Made by a program: the position numbers and the translations under genes | The notes under the pieces: generated by a model | What the model was told of the DNA's origin: nothing | Databases searched by the model: none | Seen by the model: only the letters and a program-made list of their open reading frames with translations | Shown here: positions 34,755 to 44,616 of the stretch, piece by piece | Position numbering within the stretch: the first letter of the stretch is position 1 | Layout of the letters: every line of letters starts with the position of its first letter | From: Weimeria sp002480925 | Lineage (GTDB): Bacteria; Bacillota; Clostridia; Lachnospirales; Lachnospiraceae | Assembly: GCF_052064335.1 (NCBI RefSeq) | Contig: NZ_JBQHVU010000008.1 | Coordinates: 41,804-105,803, forward strand | Direction of reading: 5' to 3' | Length of the DNA: 64,000 bases

Positions 34755-36507
34755 TTATATAAAAATGCAGAAAAATCTGCTTGGAAACAGGAAATGGCTT
34801 GTGATCCTTGCCTTTCTTACCTTCATTCTATACAACGGAGTATTTCTGGCTCTGGCTCTATCTACATATGATGCAAAGCCTGTCATGACAGCAAAGGATC
34901 TCTTAAGCTACAGTGGCTTTGACCGGATCATCACGATCGTCGGCGCCATCCTGCTTGGACTGGAGAGCTTTCACTGGTTAGACAGCCGGACAAAGCTGGA
35001 CTTCTACTGGAGTCAGCCAGTCAGCAAAAGGTCTCTGTTTGTTTCTACTGTAATAAACAGTATAGGAATCTACACAGCCTCATATCTGCTGTCATTACTT
35101 ATTGGACTTGTGATCGCAGGGATAGGAGGAGGCATGAATGGCTCCGTACTTCTGCTAGCCTTCATTGGCTTTATAAGGAATTTCTTCCTTTTCCTGTCTG
35201 TGTATTTCTATGCTGTTCTTGCAGTGATGCTTACAGGAAATATCATAGTAGCCGTGATAGCAGACGCAGTCCTGCTCACATTTGGGCCCATATTCGACTG
35301 GAGCATAAACCACTGCATGGGCTTTCTTAAGACCAGGGCCTATGGCAGTGCCTTTACTACACATGGTATCCTTAGTCCCCTTTATACCGTTACTGACTCA
35401 ATGAGCACTAATGGAGCCATATTACGAAACCTCTTCTGTGCTCTTCTCTCACTCGTCCTTTCATATCTGCTCTATAAGCACAGGAAGGCAGAAGACGCAG
35501 GAAATTCGGTCCCACTGCCTGTCGTAAGACGCATAACAAAGGTGATCCTGATCTTCCTCTGCTGTATCTTAAGCACTGCTTTCTGTTCAGACAGCAGTAC
35601 AATAACTGCAGCCACAGGAGCTGTCATTGCTGTAATGATAATAAGTGCCGTCGTAGTCGGAGGCATAATGGAGACCATATACAATTCAGACGTCAGGGCC
35701 GCCTTCAGGGGATACGGATATTCTATAGCAGGCTGTGCTGCTGCCCTTATCCTCTTCCTCGGATGCTACTACGATATAGCCGGCTACAACAGATGGGTGC
35801 CTGCTGCACAGGACGTAAAGAGCGCCTATATCACTCCTGAAGGAATAGAAGACAGCTACCGCAGCAGCTATTCGAAAAAATACATGAAGCTTACCGATAT
35901 AGACACCTTAAACTCCCTTCTTACTATAGGAGAGCAGACCATAACAAGGGATCCTTATGCTAAAGGTATCAGGCTAAATATAAGCTACAGGATGAAAAAC
36001 GGCCATACAAGGACCCGCAGGGTGATAATACCAGGAAGCGCCTTTTCCAGCATGAACTCGGTGTTTAAAAGCCAGAGCTTCAAGGAGGGGTTTTTCACGG
36101 TCTACCACGACAGTCACTTTACATCACAAAAAGACTTCGGAATAACCTACTATTACATGGACAAAAACGCCGAGGAAAACAGGACAAAGACTTTAACAGG
36201 GAGCAATATTGATACCTACAAAAAGATCAGGGAGGCCTATATAAAGGATCTCGATTCATATGATATAGATACAGCAGCCTTTGAAACCCAAGCAGGCAAG
36301 ATAGAGATCATAACACTAGAAAATGGAGTTGAAAAGGAGCGTACCTTCCTTCCTGTATACAAAAGCTTTACAAACACTATAAATGCCCTAAAGAGCGAGG
36401 ATATGTATGCAGATGTCACCCCTTTATCTGATTATTACGATTCTGATTCGATGCCATTCTATTTAGGTCAGAAAAGCTCTTTTCTAGGCCACGAAAACGA
36501 CAAATGA
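34726..36507 (+). CDS. ABC transporter permease
   Basis: About 593 residues. Six to eight hydrophobic segments in the N-terminal 350 residues, then a soluble C-terminal region of about 230 residues. I chose ATG 34726, 9 nt after GGAGG; ATG 34729 is equally possible. It overlaps the ATPase gene by 29 nt. The W-x5-K-LDFYWSQPVSKRSLF segment after the second span resembles ABC-2 permeases fed by YtrB-like ATPases. Last gene of the operon, followed by a terminator. Confidence 0.88.
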   Translation: MMSGNSSSSNYIKMQKNLLGNRKWLVILAFLTFILYNGVFLALALSTYDAKPVMTAKDLLSYSGFDRIITIVGAILLGLESFHWLDSRTKLDFYWSQPVSKRSLFVSTVINSIGIYTASYLLSLLIGLVIAGIGGGMNGSVLLLAFIGFIRNFFLFLSVYFYAVLAVMLTGNIIVAVIADAVLLTFGPIFDWSINHCMGFLKTRAYGSAFTTHGILSPLYTVTDSMSTNGAILRNLFCALLSLVLSYLLYKHRKAEDAGNSVPLPVVRRITKVILIFLCCILSTAFCSDSSTITAATGAVIAVMIISAVVVGGIMETIYNSDVRAAFRGYGYSIAGCAAALILFLGCYYDIAGYNRWVPAAQDVKSAYITPEGIEDSYRSSYSKKYMKLTDIDTLNSLLTIGEQTITRDPYAKGIRLNISYRMKNGHTRTRRVIIPGSAFSSMNSVFKSQSFKEGFFTVYHDSHFTSQKDFGITYYYMDKNAEENRTKTLTGSNIDTYKKIREAYIKDLDSYDIDTAAFETQAGKIEIITLENGVEKERTFLPVYKSFTNTINALKSEDMYADVTPLSDYYDSDSMPFYLGQKSSFLGHENDK

Positions 36508-36523
36508 TCCATTCATTAGTACG

Positions 36524-36563
36524 AAAAAAGGACCTCTCCGGGATTTAGGAGAGGTCCTTTTTT
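36524..36563. terminator. Bidirectional terminator
   Basis: AAAAAGGACCTCTCC / GGAGAGGTCCTTTTT stem with runs of A before and T after. It can end the plus-strand ABC operon and, read from the other side, the long minus-strand operon whose last gene stops at 36563. Confidence 0.95.
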
Positions 36564-36655
36564 CAGAAGAACATCATGACAGTAGAGAAAAGCGTAGTCG
36601 CAACTACAGTTATCACTATTATCATTGCTATAAGCCTTGTATGTCTTTTTCTCAA
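36563..36655 (-). CDS. Possible 30-residue membrane peptide
   Basis: TTG start at 36655 overlaps the preceding gene's TGA (TTGA) and lies 6 nt after GAGGT, a good ribosome site. The product MRKRHTRLIAM... is a basic N-terminus followed by one hydrophobic span ending in MMFF. The stop abuts the terminator stem, so the frame fills the end of the operon exactly. I do not recognise a family; tiny membrane peptides like this are common in Clostridia but mostly uncharacterised. Confidence 0.5.
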   Translation of the reverse strand: MRKRHTRLIAMIIVITVVATTLFSTVMMFF

Positions 36656-37530
36656 AATATCACCTCAAATCCACCTGTAAAGGTCTCTGCCGGCTTTAAG
36701 GCCTGTGAATACTTCCTGTCGGCAAGCTCTCCGTCAAAATCGACTCCGTCGGCTCTTCCGAACCACGGCTCTATACAGATAAAAGGAGCATGCTTTCCGA
36801 CCGGCGACCAGATACCAAGCAGAGGACTGTCAAATACCACTGTAAGGTAAGCCTTACCTGATGGTCCTAGAAGAGACACCTTATCAGCCTGTCTGTCCTC
36901 TATAATAAGCGCATCATCTGCGAAAAGCTGATCGGATGGAGTAAGCCTTCCCTTATCCAGCTCTATCTCCTTAGTCTCATTATTTACAAGTCCCTCAGAT
37001 GAGAGAGTATGTACTGTAAGATGAGACGGAGCAAAGCCCATTTTCTCAAAGTATATACCATATTCACTCCAACTGCCCTGACCATTTACAGGACACATAA
37101 AGGCCGGATGTCCGCCGATAGAAAATGGCATATATACATCTCCTGTATTTGTGACCCTCCAGGTAAGCTTAAGACCCCTGTCTGTAATGTCATATTTTAT
37201 CCTAAGATCAAATTCAAAAGGATATTTCTTCAGAGTCTCCTCCGATGAGAGCAGCTGATAAGTGATTGAGTCGTCCGTCCTTTCAAGAAGACAAAATTCC
37301 ATATCACGGGCAAAGCCATGCTGTCCCATACTATATGACCTGCCATCAAGCCTGTATTCCTTATTCTTTAAGGAGCCTACAAAGGGAAAAAGCACCGGTG
37401 CGTGCCTTCCCCAGAATGCCGGATCTGCATTCCACAGATACTCTATTCCTCCCTTTATCAGGGAGACTGCCTCTCCTCCAGCCGTATCCGTCGTAAGAGT
37501 GCATCCGTTTCTTTCAATTACTGTCTGCAT
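36652..37530 (-). CDS. Aldose 1-epimerase family protein (LacX-like)
   Basis: 292 residues with the galactose-mutarotase fold: GRHAPVLFPFVGSLKN near residue 42, QHGFARD with a conserved His, and GGHPAFMCP carrying the second active-site His. It belongs to the LacX/YeaD-like branch rather than classical GalM; sugar substrate unknown. It starts 10 nt after the dipeptidase gene. Confidence 0.9.
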   Translation of the reverse strand: MQTVIERNGCTLTTDTAGGEAVSLIKGGIEYLWNADPAFWGRHAPVLFPFVGSLKNKEYRLDGRSYSMGQHGFARDMEFCLLERTDDSITYQLLSSEETLKKYPFEFDLRIKYDITDRGLKLTWRVTNTGDVYMPFSIGGHPAFMCPVNGQGSWSEYGIYFEKMGFAPSHLTVHTLSSEGLVNNETKEIELDKGRLTPSDQLFADDALIIEDRQADKVSLLGPSGKAYLTVVFDSPLLGIWSPVGKHAPFICIEPWFGRADGVDFDGELADRKYSQALKPAETFTGGFEVIF

Positions 37531-37540
37531 ATCCTCTCCA

Positions 37541-38935
37541 TCATCCGCATATATCGATTATTGCCTGAGCATAAACCTCTACTGCCGTGATCAGATTGTC
37601 GACCGGCATGAACTCGTCTGCGCCGTGCATCCTTGTGTCGATTCCCGGAAGAACAGCACCGAATGCTACCCCATTCTTCAGATCGTGGACATAGGTGCCG
37701 CCTCCTATGCCTATTGCCCTGCCAGTAAGTCCTGTCACGTCCTGATAGGCATTTAACAGCTTCTTTACGAAATCAGAATCACCAGGAACATAATGCACAG
37801 GTATCATGCCAGGGCACTCGAAGGTAAATCCGGCCTCCTCTATATATCTCCTGGCTGTAAGCAGACAGTTGTCCTCAGTCGCACAAAGAGGCACCCTTGA
37901 GTCAAAGGTAAAACTCATCCCCTTTTCATCCACCTTGAACAGATCAAGTGTAGCTGTAAGGGATAGCCCCTCCCTGTCAGTCATGTCTATCCCGATCCCT
38001 CTGCCGTCATATACTCCGTATGGAAAAAGCTTCGGCACCATCCCAAGAAGCGAGTTCCTTCTATTATCAGCCATAGGAAGATATGAAAGCAGCATAAGAA
38101 GCGCAAGACCGGCATTCACTCCCTTCTCCGGAGTAGAGGCATGGGCGCTTTCGCCTATGATCATGATCTCCCTGTCGTCATAAATCTGATAATCCACAGG
38201 GACCTTTTCCTTAAGCTTTTCTAATGCAGAGGCAAACATTTGTCTGCTTGTCCCGAGAAACTCAGCTCTCGCCCTGTTAGGGACTGCATTTGTGGCGACT
38301 CCAGCAGTCATTGAGACAAGCTCCACTCCCTCTCCCTCGCAAGAGGCACAAGCGGATAAGTCCCCGCGGAACATACCTTTTTCTATATTTATCAGAGGAA
38401 ACTCAGCATCAGGGGAAAATGTGCATTCTGCCTCTTCCTCCTTCTCATAGTACTTTTCTATATCGATGGAGCCTGTTTCCTCATCCGAGCCCATTATGAT
38501 CCTGACTCCTCTCTTAAGAGGAATGGCTGATTCCTTTATGGCCCTCATAGCATAGAGAGCACAAAGAAGGGGGCCCTTGTCATCGCTTGTACCACGGCCA
38601 TAAAGCCTGCCGTCCTTTTCTATCACCTTGAAGGGTTCTGTGACGCTCCAGCCCTCTCCGGCCGGAACTACATCTGTATGTCCTAGGATATCGAGATATC
38701 TGGGCAGATCCTGATCAAAATCAGCCGCTATCACATAGTTATCGTAATCTGTTGTCTTAAATCCATATCTCTCGCATAGCTTGCCGCCGAAACGAAGGGC
38801 TCTTCTGCACTCCTCTCCGAATGGTGCTTGAGGAGCAGGATCTGAAAGCACCGAAGGTATAGCGCACAGATCCTTTATATCTTTTTTCAGTTCATCAATA
38901 TGATCCTCTGCAAAGCTCTTAATTCTCTGATCCAT
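37541..38935 (-). CDS. Sapep/PepV family dipeptidase (M20)
   Basis: Cytoplasmic metal-dependent dipeptidase, 464 residues. Metal ligands in GHTDVVPAG and GTSDDKGP, and the catalytic Glu in GSDEETGS; the C-terminal ligand is in GGGTYVHDL. The gene starts 8 nt after the kinase-like gene and probably shares its transcript. Confidence 0.93.
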   Translation of the reverse strand: MDQRIKSFAEDHIDELKKDIKDLCAIPSVLSDPAPQAPFGEECRRALRFGGKLCERYGFKTTDYDNYVIAADFDQDLPRYLDILGHTDVVPAGEGWSVTEPFKVIEKDGRLYGRGTSDDKGPLLCALYAMRAIKESAIPLKRGVRIIMGSDEETGSIDIEKYYEKEEEAECTFSPDAEFPLINIEKGMFRGDLSACASCEGEGVELVSMTAGVATNAVPNRARAEFLGTSRQMFASALEKLKEKVPVDYQIYDDREIMIIGESAHASTPEKGVNAGLALLMLLSYLPMADNRRNSLLGMVPKLFPYGVYDGRGIGIDMTDREGLSLTATLDLFKVDEKGMSFTFDSRVPLCATEDNCLLTARRYIEEAGFTFECPGMIPVHYVPGDSDFVKKLLNAYQDVTGLTGRAIGIGGGTYVHDLKNGVAFGAVLPGIDTRMHGADEFMPVDNLITAVEVYAQAIIDICG

Positions 38936-38943
38936 AGTTCACC

Positions 38944-40494
38944 TCATACATATCTTATGCTTTCTATATACTCTCTTATAGTATACACAGTTTCGTCAAA
39001 AACCGGAACTATCTCTTCTATGCCCGACTTCCTTGTGACTTCTCTCTGAGTCTTGAAGGCCCTGTCAGCAAGCTCCATAGCTCCTATATTGAGGGCCAGA
39101 TAGGCAAGAGGATGACAAACCTCATAAACCTCAGAGGCCGTCTTCCTGTCAAGATCCCTCAGCTCATCCTCTATATGAGAAGCATAATCGAGACAGATCT
39201 CAAGTGCTGTCCTGTAGTCTCCCAGATCATCGGCGAAATAGGACAGTCCTGCCTTTGTATCAAGTATGGAGCCCCTTCTCAGTGTGATCCTTCCACCTAT
39301 CTTGAGAGGAAGCTTTACTATGAAGCTGCTCCCCTTTCCATAGACGCTTTTTACATCTATAGTCCCCCTCATCCTCTCCACCAGGGAGGAAACTATGGAA
39401 AGTCCAAGTCCTGTACCCTGGATATGCTTTGTCACATCAGAATCGAAGCGGTGGTATCTTTCGAAAAGATACGGTATATCCTCCTCCTTTATACCTATTC
39501 CTGTATCGGATACATCTATGACCAGATTCATATTATCGTCAACAGAAGCATAGATTTTTACTGCGCCCTCACTTGTATACTTTATCGCATTGGCTGCCAG
39601 ATTGATCACGATCTGCTTTATTCTGTCGTCATCACCTATCCATACATCAGGTGTCCCCTGTGACACTGTGGTCTCAAACATGAGACCGCTTTCCTCTGCC
39701 ATTGTGCCCATCATGTTCCTGATTTCATTTAACAGCCCCGAAAGATGGAAACGGCGGTTATTCAGCTTAAGGCTCTGCCCGTTCAGGCTTACCATATCGA
39801 AGATATCCCTGATAAGAAATGACAGCATCTCCTCAGAAGCAAGTATCTGCCTGGCATATTCCTTTGTCTGTGATCTCTTGGAAACCTGCTCCATATGGGT
39901 TGCATCTACCCGGATCAGATGAAGCGGAACTGATATCTTATCGGAGACATCTGAAAAAATCCTTTCCTTCTCACTGATCTCATAGGATGCCTCCTTATTT
40001 TCCTTGTCCACCCTCTCCTTCAGGATGCTTATCTGCCTGTAGTCCCTTGACTCAACTGCCAGGAAGCAGAAATAGATATAGAAGGAACAGAATGCGGTCA
40101 CGAACTGTCCCTTTCCATACAGCATGTCAAATGTGATTATCACTGCGACAATGCAGCCAAGGGAGAGGATAATATTTGCTCTTATACCTTCTGCTGATTT
40201 CCTGTATGTATAGAGATATACTACCATAGCAGCTACCGAAAGCTCTACCAGAGCAAAGGATCCCCAGAATATCAGGCTGTTGATGTATGGTAAAAAAAGG
40301 AGACCTCCTGACAGGACAGCCAGGCCCGCATCAGCAAATGCTGCAACTGTAGTAATAAAAAGCCAGATACGAAATGCCTTGCTGTGACTTGTCGTCCTCC
40401 CGTACTGGAGATCAAGGAAGATAAGAAGCACCAGGTCAAATACCCCGACTGCAAGATTAAGATAGGGATCAGGTGGCAATCTAAAAATCCTCAT
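38944..40494 (-). CDS. Membrane kinase-like protein lacking phosphoacceptor His, with HPt-like tail
   Basis: 516 residues. About six N-terminal membrane spans (to about 147) end in VESRDYRQIS, shared with its two neighbours. The H-box position reads FSDVSDKISVPL with Asp185 where the phosphoacceptor His of SHEIRTPL belongs. The HATPase domain looks functional: NLAANAIKYT, DTGIGI, LFERY, GTGLGLSIV. The C-terminus (about 400-516) resembles an HPt domain (LDTKAGLSYFADD, CHPLAYLALNIGAMELADRA) and keeps a His. It overlaps the upstream gene by 4 nt. Confidence 0.87.
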   Translation of the reverse strand: MRIFRLPPDPYLNLAVGVFDLVLLIFLDLQYGRTTSHSKAFRIWLFITTVAAFADAGLAVLSGGLLFLPYINSLIFWGSFALVELSVAAMVVYLYTYRKSAEGIRANIILSLGCIVAVIITFDMLYGKGQFVTAFCSFYIYFCFLAVESRDYRQISILKERVDKENKEASYEISEKERIFSDVSDKISVPLHLIRVDATHMEQVSKRSQTKEYARQILASEEMLSFLIRDIFDMVSLNGQSLKLNNRRFHLSGLLNEIRNMMGTMAEESGLMFETTVSQGTPDVWIGDDDRIKQIVINLAANAIKYTSEGAVKIYASVDDNMNLVIDVSDTGIGIKEEDIPYLFERYHRFDSDVTKHIQGTGLGLSIVSSLVERMRGTIDVKSVYGKGSSFIVKLPLKIGGRITLRRGSILDTKAGLSYFADDLGDYRTALEICLDYASHIEDELRDLDRKTASEVYEVCHPLAYLALNIGAMELADRAFKTQREVTRKSGIEEIVPVFDETVYTIREYIESIRYV

Positions 40495-41870
40495 AGAACT
40501 TCCTTACCTCCTATCGCTTGACTTATTACCGAAAACAGCTCATCCTGCTTTACCGGCTTTCTCACATATCCGCTGAATCCGGCCTTCTCGTACATCCTGG
40601 CGTACTCCTCGCCATCGTTACCTGTGACCATTATAACCGGAGTATGTTCTGCAAGTCCTGACTCAGTCATCCTTCTCATAGTGGCCATCCCATCCATGAC
40701 GGGCATCTGATGATCTATAAGCACCAGATCGAAATGCTCCCTCGTCATAAGGTCAAGTCCCTCACGTCCCCCTGAGACAGAAGTAACACTTGCTCCGGTA
40801 TGGTTTAGAAGTCCCTCGATAATTCTTAGATTGATAGGAGTGTCGTCAATGCTTAAGATATGCTTCCCGCTAAGATCCGGCATACCTGTCTTCTGATGAA
40901 AGACCTGATCCTCTGTCTTTGCCTGATTTAAGATCCGGTTTACGACCTTTAGCACAGATTCGCCCTCCCTCTTTATCTTGCCGGTAAGCACCCCCACTAC
41001 AGGGTCCTTATCCTCCTCAGCTATAAGCTGGTTTATCCCAAGGACAGCATTAAGCGGTGTCCTTATCTCATGAGTCATACCGGCAAAGAGATCCTCTCTG
41101 GCCTTCTGTGCCTCCTTTATCCTCTCCTGAGCCTTCCTGCTCTCACCTAGCAGGGCTGACATCCTCTTGTAGTCGGGTGATTCCAGTGAGAAATAAAGGA
41201 TCACAAATGACAGGATCCCTGTTGCATGAGCTAACAAAACTCTGGCATTTATACAAGCCTGTATCAGACATCCGATCACAACGACCATATATCCTGCAAA
41301 AATAGTTTTCTTCTGTTTGCTTGAAAAATCCTTATTAAACACGACCATCATAAATATTGAGCTTGTCACTATAAAAAGTGGAATACCATAGCCTATGATA
41401 TATGAGAAAGGTGTCCTTACAAACCTCTCTGTGCTGAAATCATAGTCTATGATAAAGTGACCCGGCCAGAATATGCTTATTATAAGAAAGACCATATAGA
41501 CTGAAAAGATAAAGTCCGCTACATTGGTCATCGTATGGATAAGCTTGTTTGGCTTGAAATAGCTTTTCAGATAACGGAAAAGCACATAGGAAAGCAGTCC
41601 GAACCCAAAATAGTTCAATGTATTTAATAATACAACTATGAATTTCGAGTAAAAAAGCTCGCTGTCTACCGAAAAGGTAACATAGGTCGTAACAAGATCA
41701 AATATATCACTTGCTACAGCCGTAACCGCAAGTACACGAAAGGATTGTAGGTTATGCTTCCTGTCTATCATGATAAATACAAGCAGTATTATCCCGAATA
41801 TGGCAGCCACACCCTCTATATTCATATTGACCCTGCTGGTGACCTCTGCAAATACATCCTCTTTTCTCAT
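40491..41870 (-). CDS. Membrane DHp-receiver protein without HATPase domain
   Basis: 459 residues. Seven or so N-terminal membrane spans (to about 228) ending in LESPDYKRMS, then a DHp helix pair with intact H267 (GMTHEIRTPLNAV). The HATPase domain that should follow is missing; after about 60 residues the chain enters a receiver domain with SIDD, phosphoacceptor D386 (LIDHQMPVMDG) and the Lys in VRKPV. It cannot phosphorylate itself unless another protein supplies the ATPase; the neighbour at 38944 has exactly that domain. ATGA overlaps on both sides. Confidence 0.88.
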   Translation of the reverse strand: MRKEDVFAEVTSRVNMNIEGVAAIFGIILLVFIMIDRKHNLQSFRVLAVTAVASDIFDLVTTYVTFSVDSELFYSKFIVVLLNTLNYFGFGLLSYVLFRYLKSYFKPNKLIHTMTNVADFIFSVYMVFLIISIFWPGHFIIDYDFSTERFVRTPFSYIIGYGIPLFIVTSSIFMMVVFNKDFSSKQKKTIFAGYMVVVIGCLIQACINARVLLAHATGILSFVILYFSLESPDYKRMSALLGESRKAQERIKEAQKAREDLFAGMTHEIRTPLNAVLGINQLIAEEDKDPVVGVLTGKIKREGESVLKVVNRILNQAKTEDQVFHQKTGMPDLSGKHILSIDDTPINLRIIEGLLNHTGASVTSVSGGREGLDLMTREHFDLVLIDHQMPVMDGMATMRRMTESGLAEHTPVIMVTGNDGEEYARMYEKAGFSGYVRKPVKQDELFSVISQAIGGKEVL

Positions 41871-44614
41871 AATACACTTCCCTTCAGTGCCAGCACTCCT
41901 CTGATACGACGCTTGAGAATGATCTCGTCAACCGGCCGCTCGATTATATCGTTTCCACCGCAGGAAATACTCCTGACCTTTGATGAACGGTCTCTTTCAT
42001 CTGTGATGAATATCACAGGAACGTTAAGCTCCATAAACCTCTCTTCATTTCCGAATATCATTGCTGAATCAATGAGGGCGAGATCAGGCTTGTCATTCCT
42101 TAATAAATTAAATCCCTTTACTATATCAGATGCCTCGGTCACCTCATAATCCTTTCCCAGAATATATGAAAGTATATTTCTCTCCAGATCATATGAGGTC
42201 GCAAGAAGGATCCTTGTCCTTTCCTTATGTTTAGGAGCAGGCGCCTCTTTCTTCTCCTGCTTCCCCTCACTTGCCGGATGGATAGCAGAATCCAGATCGC
42301 TTAAAAGCTTTCCATAAAGCTCCATTACCTCTTCATGATGCGCCCTTATATAGTCTGTATCAGATGCCTTGCAGGCGTCCTCAAGCCTCTTCGCCTGGTC
42401 GGAAAGCTCTCCCGCTCCTATGGTCCGGCTCGAGCTCTTCAGTGAATGGACACCTATACGGTAATTTTCCAGATCTCCGTCAGAAAGCTCTTTTGATAGC
42501 TTCTCCCTTGTATCTCCCTTGATGTAATCGTTTATTATATCAAGATAGAAATCTTCTGCTCCTCCGCAATAGGCAAGTCCTGCCTTTGTATCTACTATAT
42601 CAGAAAGAGACTTCATAGGATCAGACGATGTATCAGTTCCCCTGACAGTTTTTTCGATGCTCTCCTGGTCAGGCACATCATTTTTTGCTGTAAGCTCATG
42701 ATCTGTGCCTGTTCTTATTACAGAGCCTTCACCGCAGAGTCTGTCTATAGTATCAAACAGGCCGTCTTGGGTCACAGGCTTTAGCATATAAGCAGCAAAG
42801 CCATGTGATCTGTATTCTCTCTCTACGTCAGTTACAGCATTTGCTGTAAGGGCAACGACAGGAGTATCAGGGCAGAGGTTTTCAGTCCTTATCGTATCCA
42901 TGGCCTCAATGCCATCCATGACAGGCATCAGATGATCCATGAAGATGATATCATAGGCAGTATTCCTTTCCCTGATACGCGAAATTGCCTCCTCCCCGTT
43001 CATGGCCGTCTCTACATGACATCCTCCTGATGTAAGGATACGGGCCGTGATATCGATATTGATCTGGTTATCATCGACGACAAGGACATCGAGCTTCTTT
43101 GCCACCTCTCTTGTCTTCTTCTCAAATGAAGCCAGGGCAAGAGCCTTTTCTTCTCCTATATGGTCATCTGACACATCACCCTGACGAAGAGTAAAGTAAA
43201 ACCTGGATCCAATATTGTAGGCACTCTCATATTCAAGCTTTGACCCCATAAGATAGAGAAGCTTTGAGGCAAAGGCAAGACCTAAGCCAAGGCCTGATAC
43301 TGTTCCCTCCCTGTCTCCCCTGAAAAAGCTCTCAGATATCCTCTTCATCTCGGCAGGCTTGATGCCCTTTCCAGAGTCCTCTACAGTAAAGCCGATAGCA
43401 CTTATGCTGTCCTTCCACTCAAGTGAGATATCCACCTCCCCCTGATCCGTATACTTTATCGCATTGGAGATAAGGGTATCCATAAGCTGGCCAATCCTGA
43501 TCCGGTCTCCATAGAGCCTTGTCGGAAGTGCCGGATCTATTACCAGATGAAGCTTCAGCCCCTTATCGGCATTAAGGAAGGCCGTCCTCCTCTTCATATC
43601 CTCGACAAGCACGCAAGTCTCATAATCATCATTTTCTATAGAGACATCCTCGTCCTCTATCTCAATGAAGTTCTTTATGTTGTCAGCTATCGAGAGAAGA
43701 TCACGGCTGGCCTGGCGGATATTTTTCACATCGGAAGCTGCAGCCTGTTTTTTTCTGTCCGAAAGTATAAGCTCAGAATACCCTATTATTGCATTGAGCG
43801 GGGTTCTAAGCTCATGGGATAGATGGAGAAGGAAATCTGTTTTTGAACGGCTTCTTCTATTTTCAAGCATAGCCTGCTGCCTCATCTGGCTCTGCGTATC
43901 GCGAAGCTTATCCATCACAAGAAGCATGCCCTGATAGTCAGGTGTCTCCATAAGGATCATAAGGAAGGTAAGCCCGATTGCAACCGCAAAGATAGATAGG
44001 AGAACCTTTGTGAAAACAAAAAGCTGCAGGGCCGCAACAGACATACAGAAGGAAAAATATATCCATACAAGGATACGCCTGTTATTGGTCCGAAACTCCT
44101 CTGTAGTCATGACAACTCTCGCAAAGGCAAAGCCGACCTCTACATACGGGAAAAAAAAGAGGACAAAATACAGAGGTCCATGTATATAGACCCCATTTTG
44201 AAAAGACATAAGGATTCCGGTAGGAAAATTTATCAGCAGAAGAATAACATATGCGAATATAAGAATATAGTCTATCCTGTGTAGAGACAGAAGACTGCGT
44301 CTATTATCATCAGGATCACTATTTTCTGAAACCTCCTCTGCATACTGAAGAAAGAGTATACCTAAGAAAGCCAGGACAAAATAATAGAGCTCATTAATAG
44401 CCATATTCAGAAATACCGGAACTCTATTGGCATTGCTTATAGTAAAGGCTGTAATAATGTCAAAAATGTCTGCGACAAGCACAAATACTATAAGCTGCAA
44501 AAAGCCGCGGTTCTTCCTTACCTTCAGGTCATAGGAGAAAACTATGTAGAGAAGGAAAATACTAAGAAAAACAGCCGCAGCTATTGAAAAATCGATATTA
44601 TAAAGAAGTTTCAT
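41867..44614 (-). CDS. Hybrid sensor histidine kinase (HK-REC-HPt-REC)
   Basis: About 915 residues. Seven N-terminal spans (to about 222) ending in METPDYQGM, DHp with H267 (LSHELRTPLNAIIG), HATPase (NAIKYT, DSGKGI, GLGLGLAF), receiver 1 (VVDDNQIN, MDHLMPVMDG, LKPV), HPt (VHSLKSSSRTIGAGEL) and a second, weaker receiver (LIDSAM; Arg replaces the usual Lys in IIERPV). ATG 44614 is chosen; a TTG at 44620 overlapping the CheY-like stop is the alternative. It is the only complete kinase of the four-gene cluster. Confidence 0.92.
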   Translation of the reverse strand: MKLLYNIDFSIAAAVFLSIFLLYIVFSYDLKVRKNRGFLQLIVFVLVADIFDIITAFTISNANRVPVFLNMAINELYYFVLAFLGILFLQYAEEVSENSDPDDNRRSLLSLHRIDYILIFAYVILLLINFPTGILMSFQNGVYIHGPLYFVLFFFPYVEVGFAFARVVMTTEEFRTNNRRILVWIYFSFCMSVAALQLFVFTKVLLSIFAVAIGLTFLMILMETPDYQGMLLVMDKLRDTQSQMRQQAMLENRRSRSKTDFLLHLSHELRTPLNAIIGYSELILSDRKKQAAASDVKNIRQASRDLLSIADNIKNFIEIEDEDVSIENDDYETCVLVEDMKRRTAFLNADKGLKLHLVIDPALPTRLYGDRIRIGQLMDTLISNAIKYTDQGEVDISLEWKDSISAIGFTVEDSGKGIKPAEMKRISESFFRGDREGTVSGLGLGLAFASKLLYLMGSKLEYESAYNIGSRFYFTLRQGDVSDDHIGEEKALALASFEKKTREVAKKLDVLVVDDNQINIDITARILTSGGCHVETAMNGEEAISRIRERNTAYDIIFMDHLMPVMDGIEAMDTIRTENLCPDTPVVALTANAVTDVEREYRSHGFAAYMLKPVTQDGLFDTIDRLCGEGSVIRTGTDHELTAKNDVPDQESIEKTVRGTDTSSDPMKSLSDIVDTKAGLAYCGGAEDFYLDIINDYIKGDTREKLSKELSDGDLENYRIGVHSLKSSSRTIGAGELSDQAKRLEDACKASDTDYIRAHHEEVMELYGKLLSDLDSAIHPASEGKQEKKEAPAPKHKERTRILLATSYDLERNILSYILGKDYEVTEASDIVKGFNLLRNDKPDLALIDSAMIFGNEERFMELNVPVIFITDERDRSSKVRSISCGGNDIIERPVDEIILKRRIRGVLALKGSVL

Positions 44615-44616
44615 GA

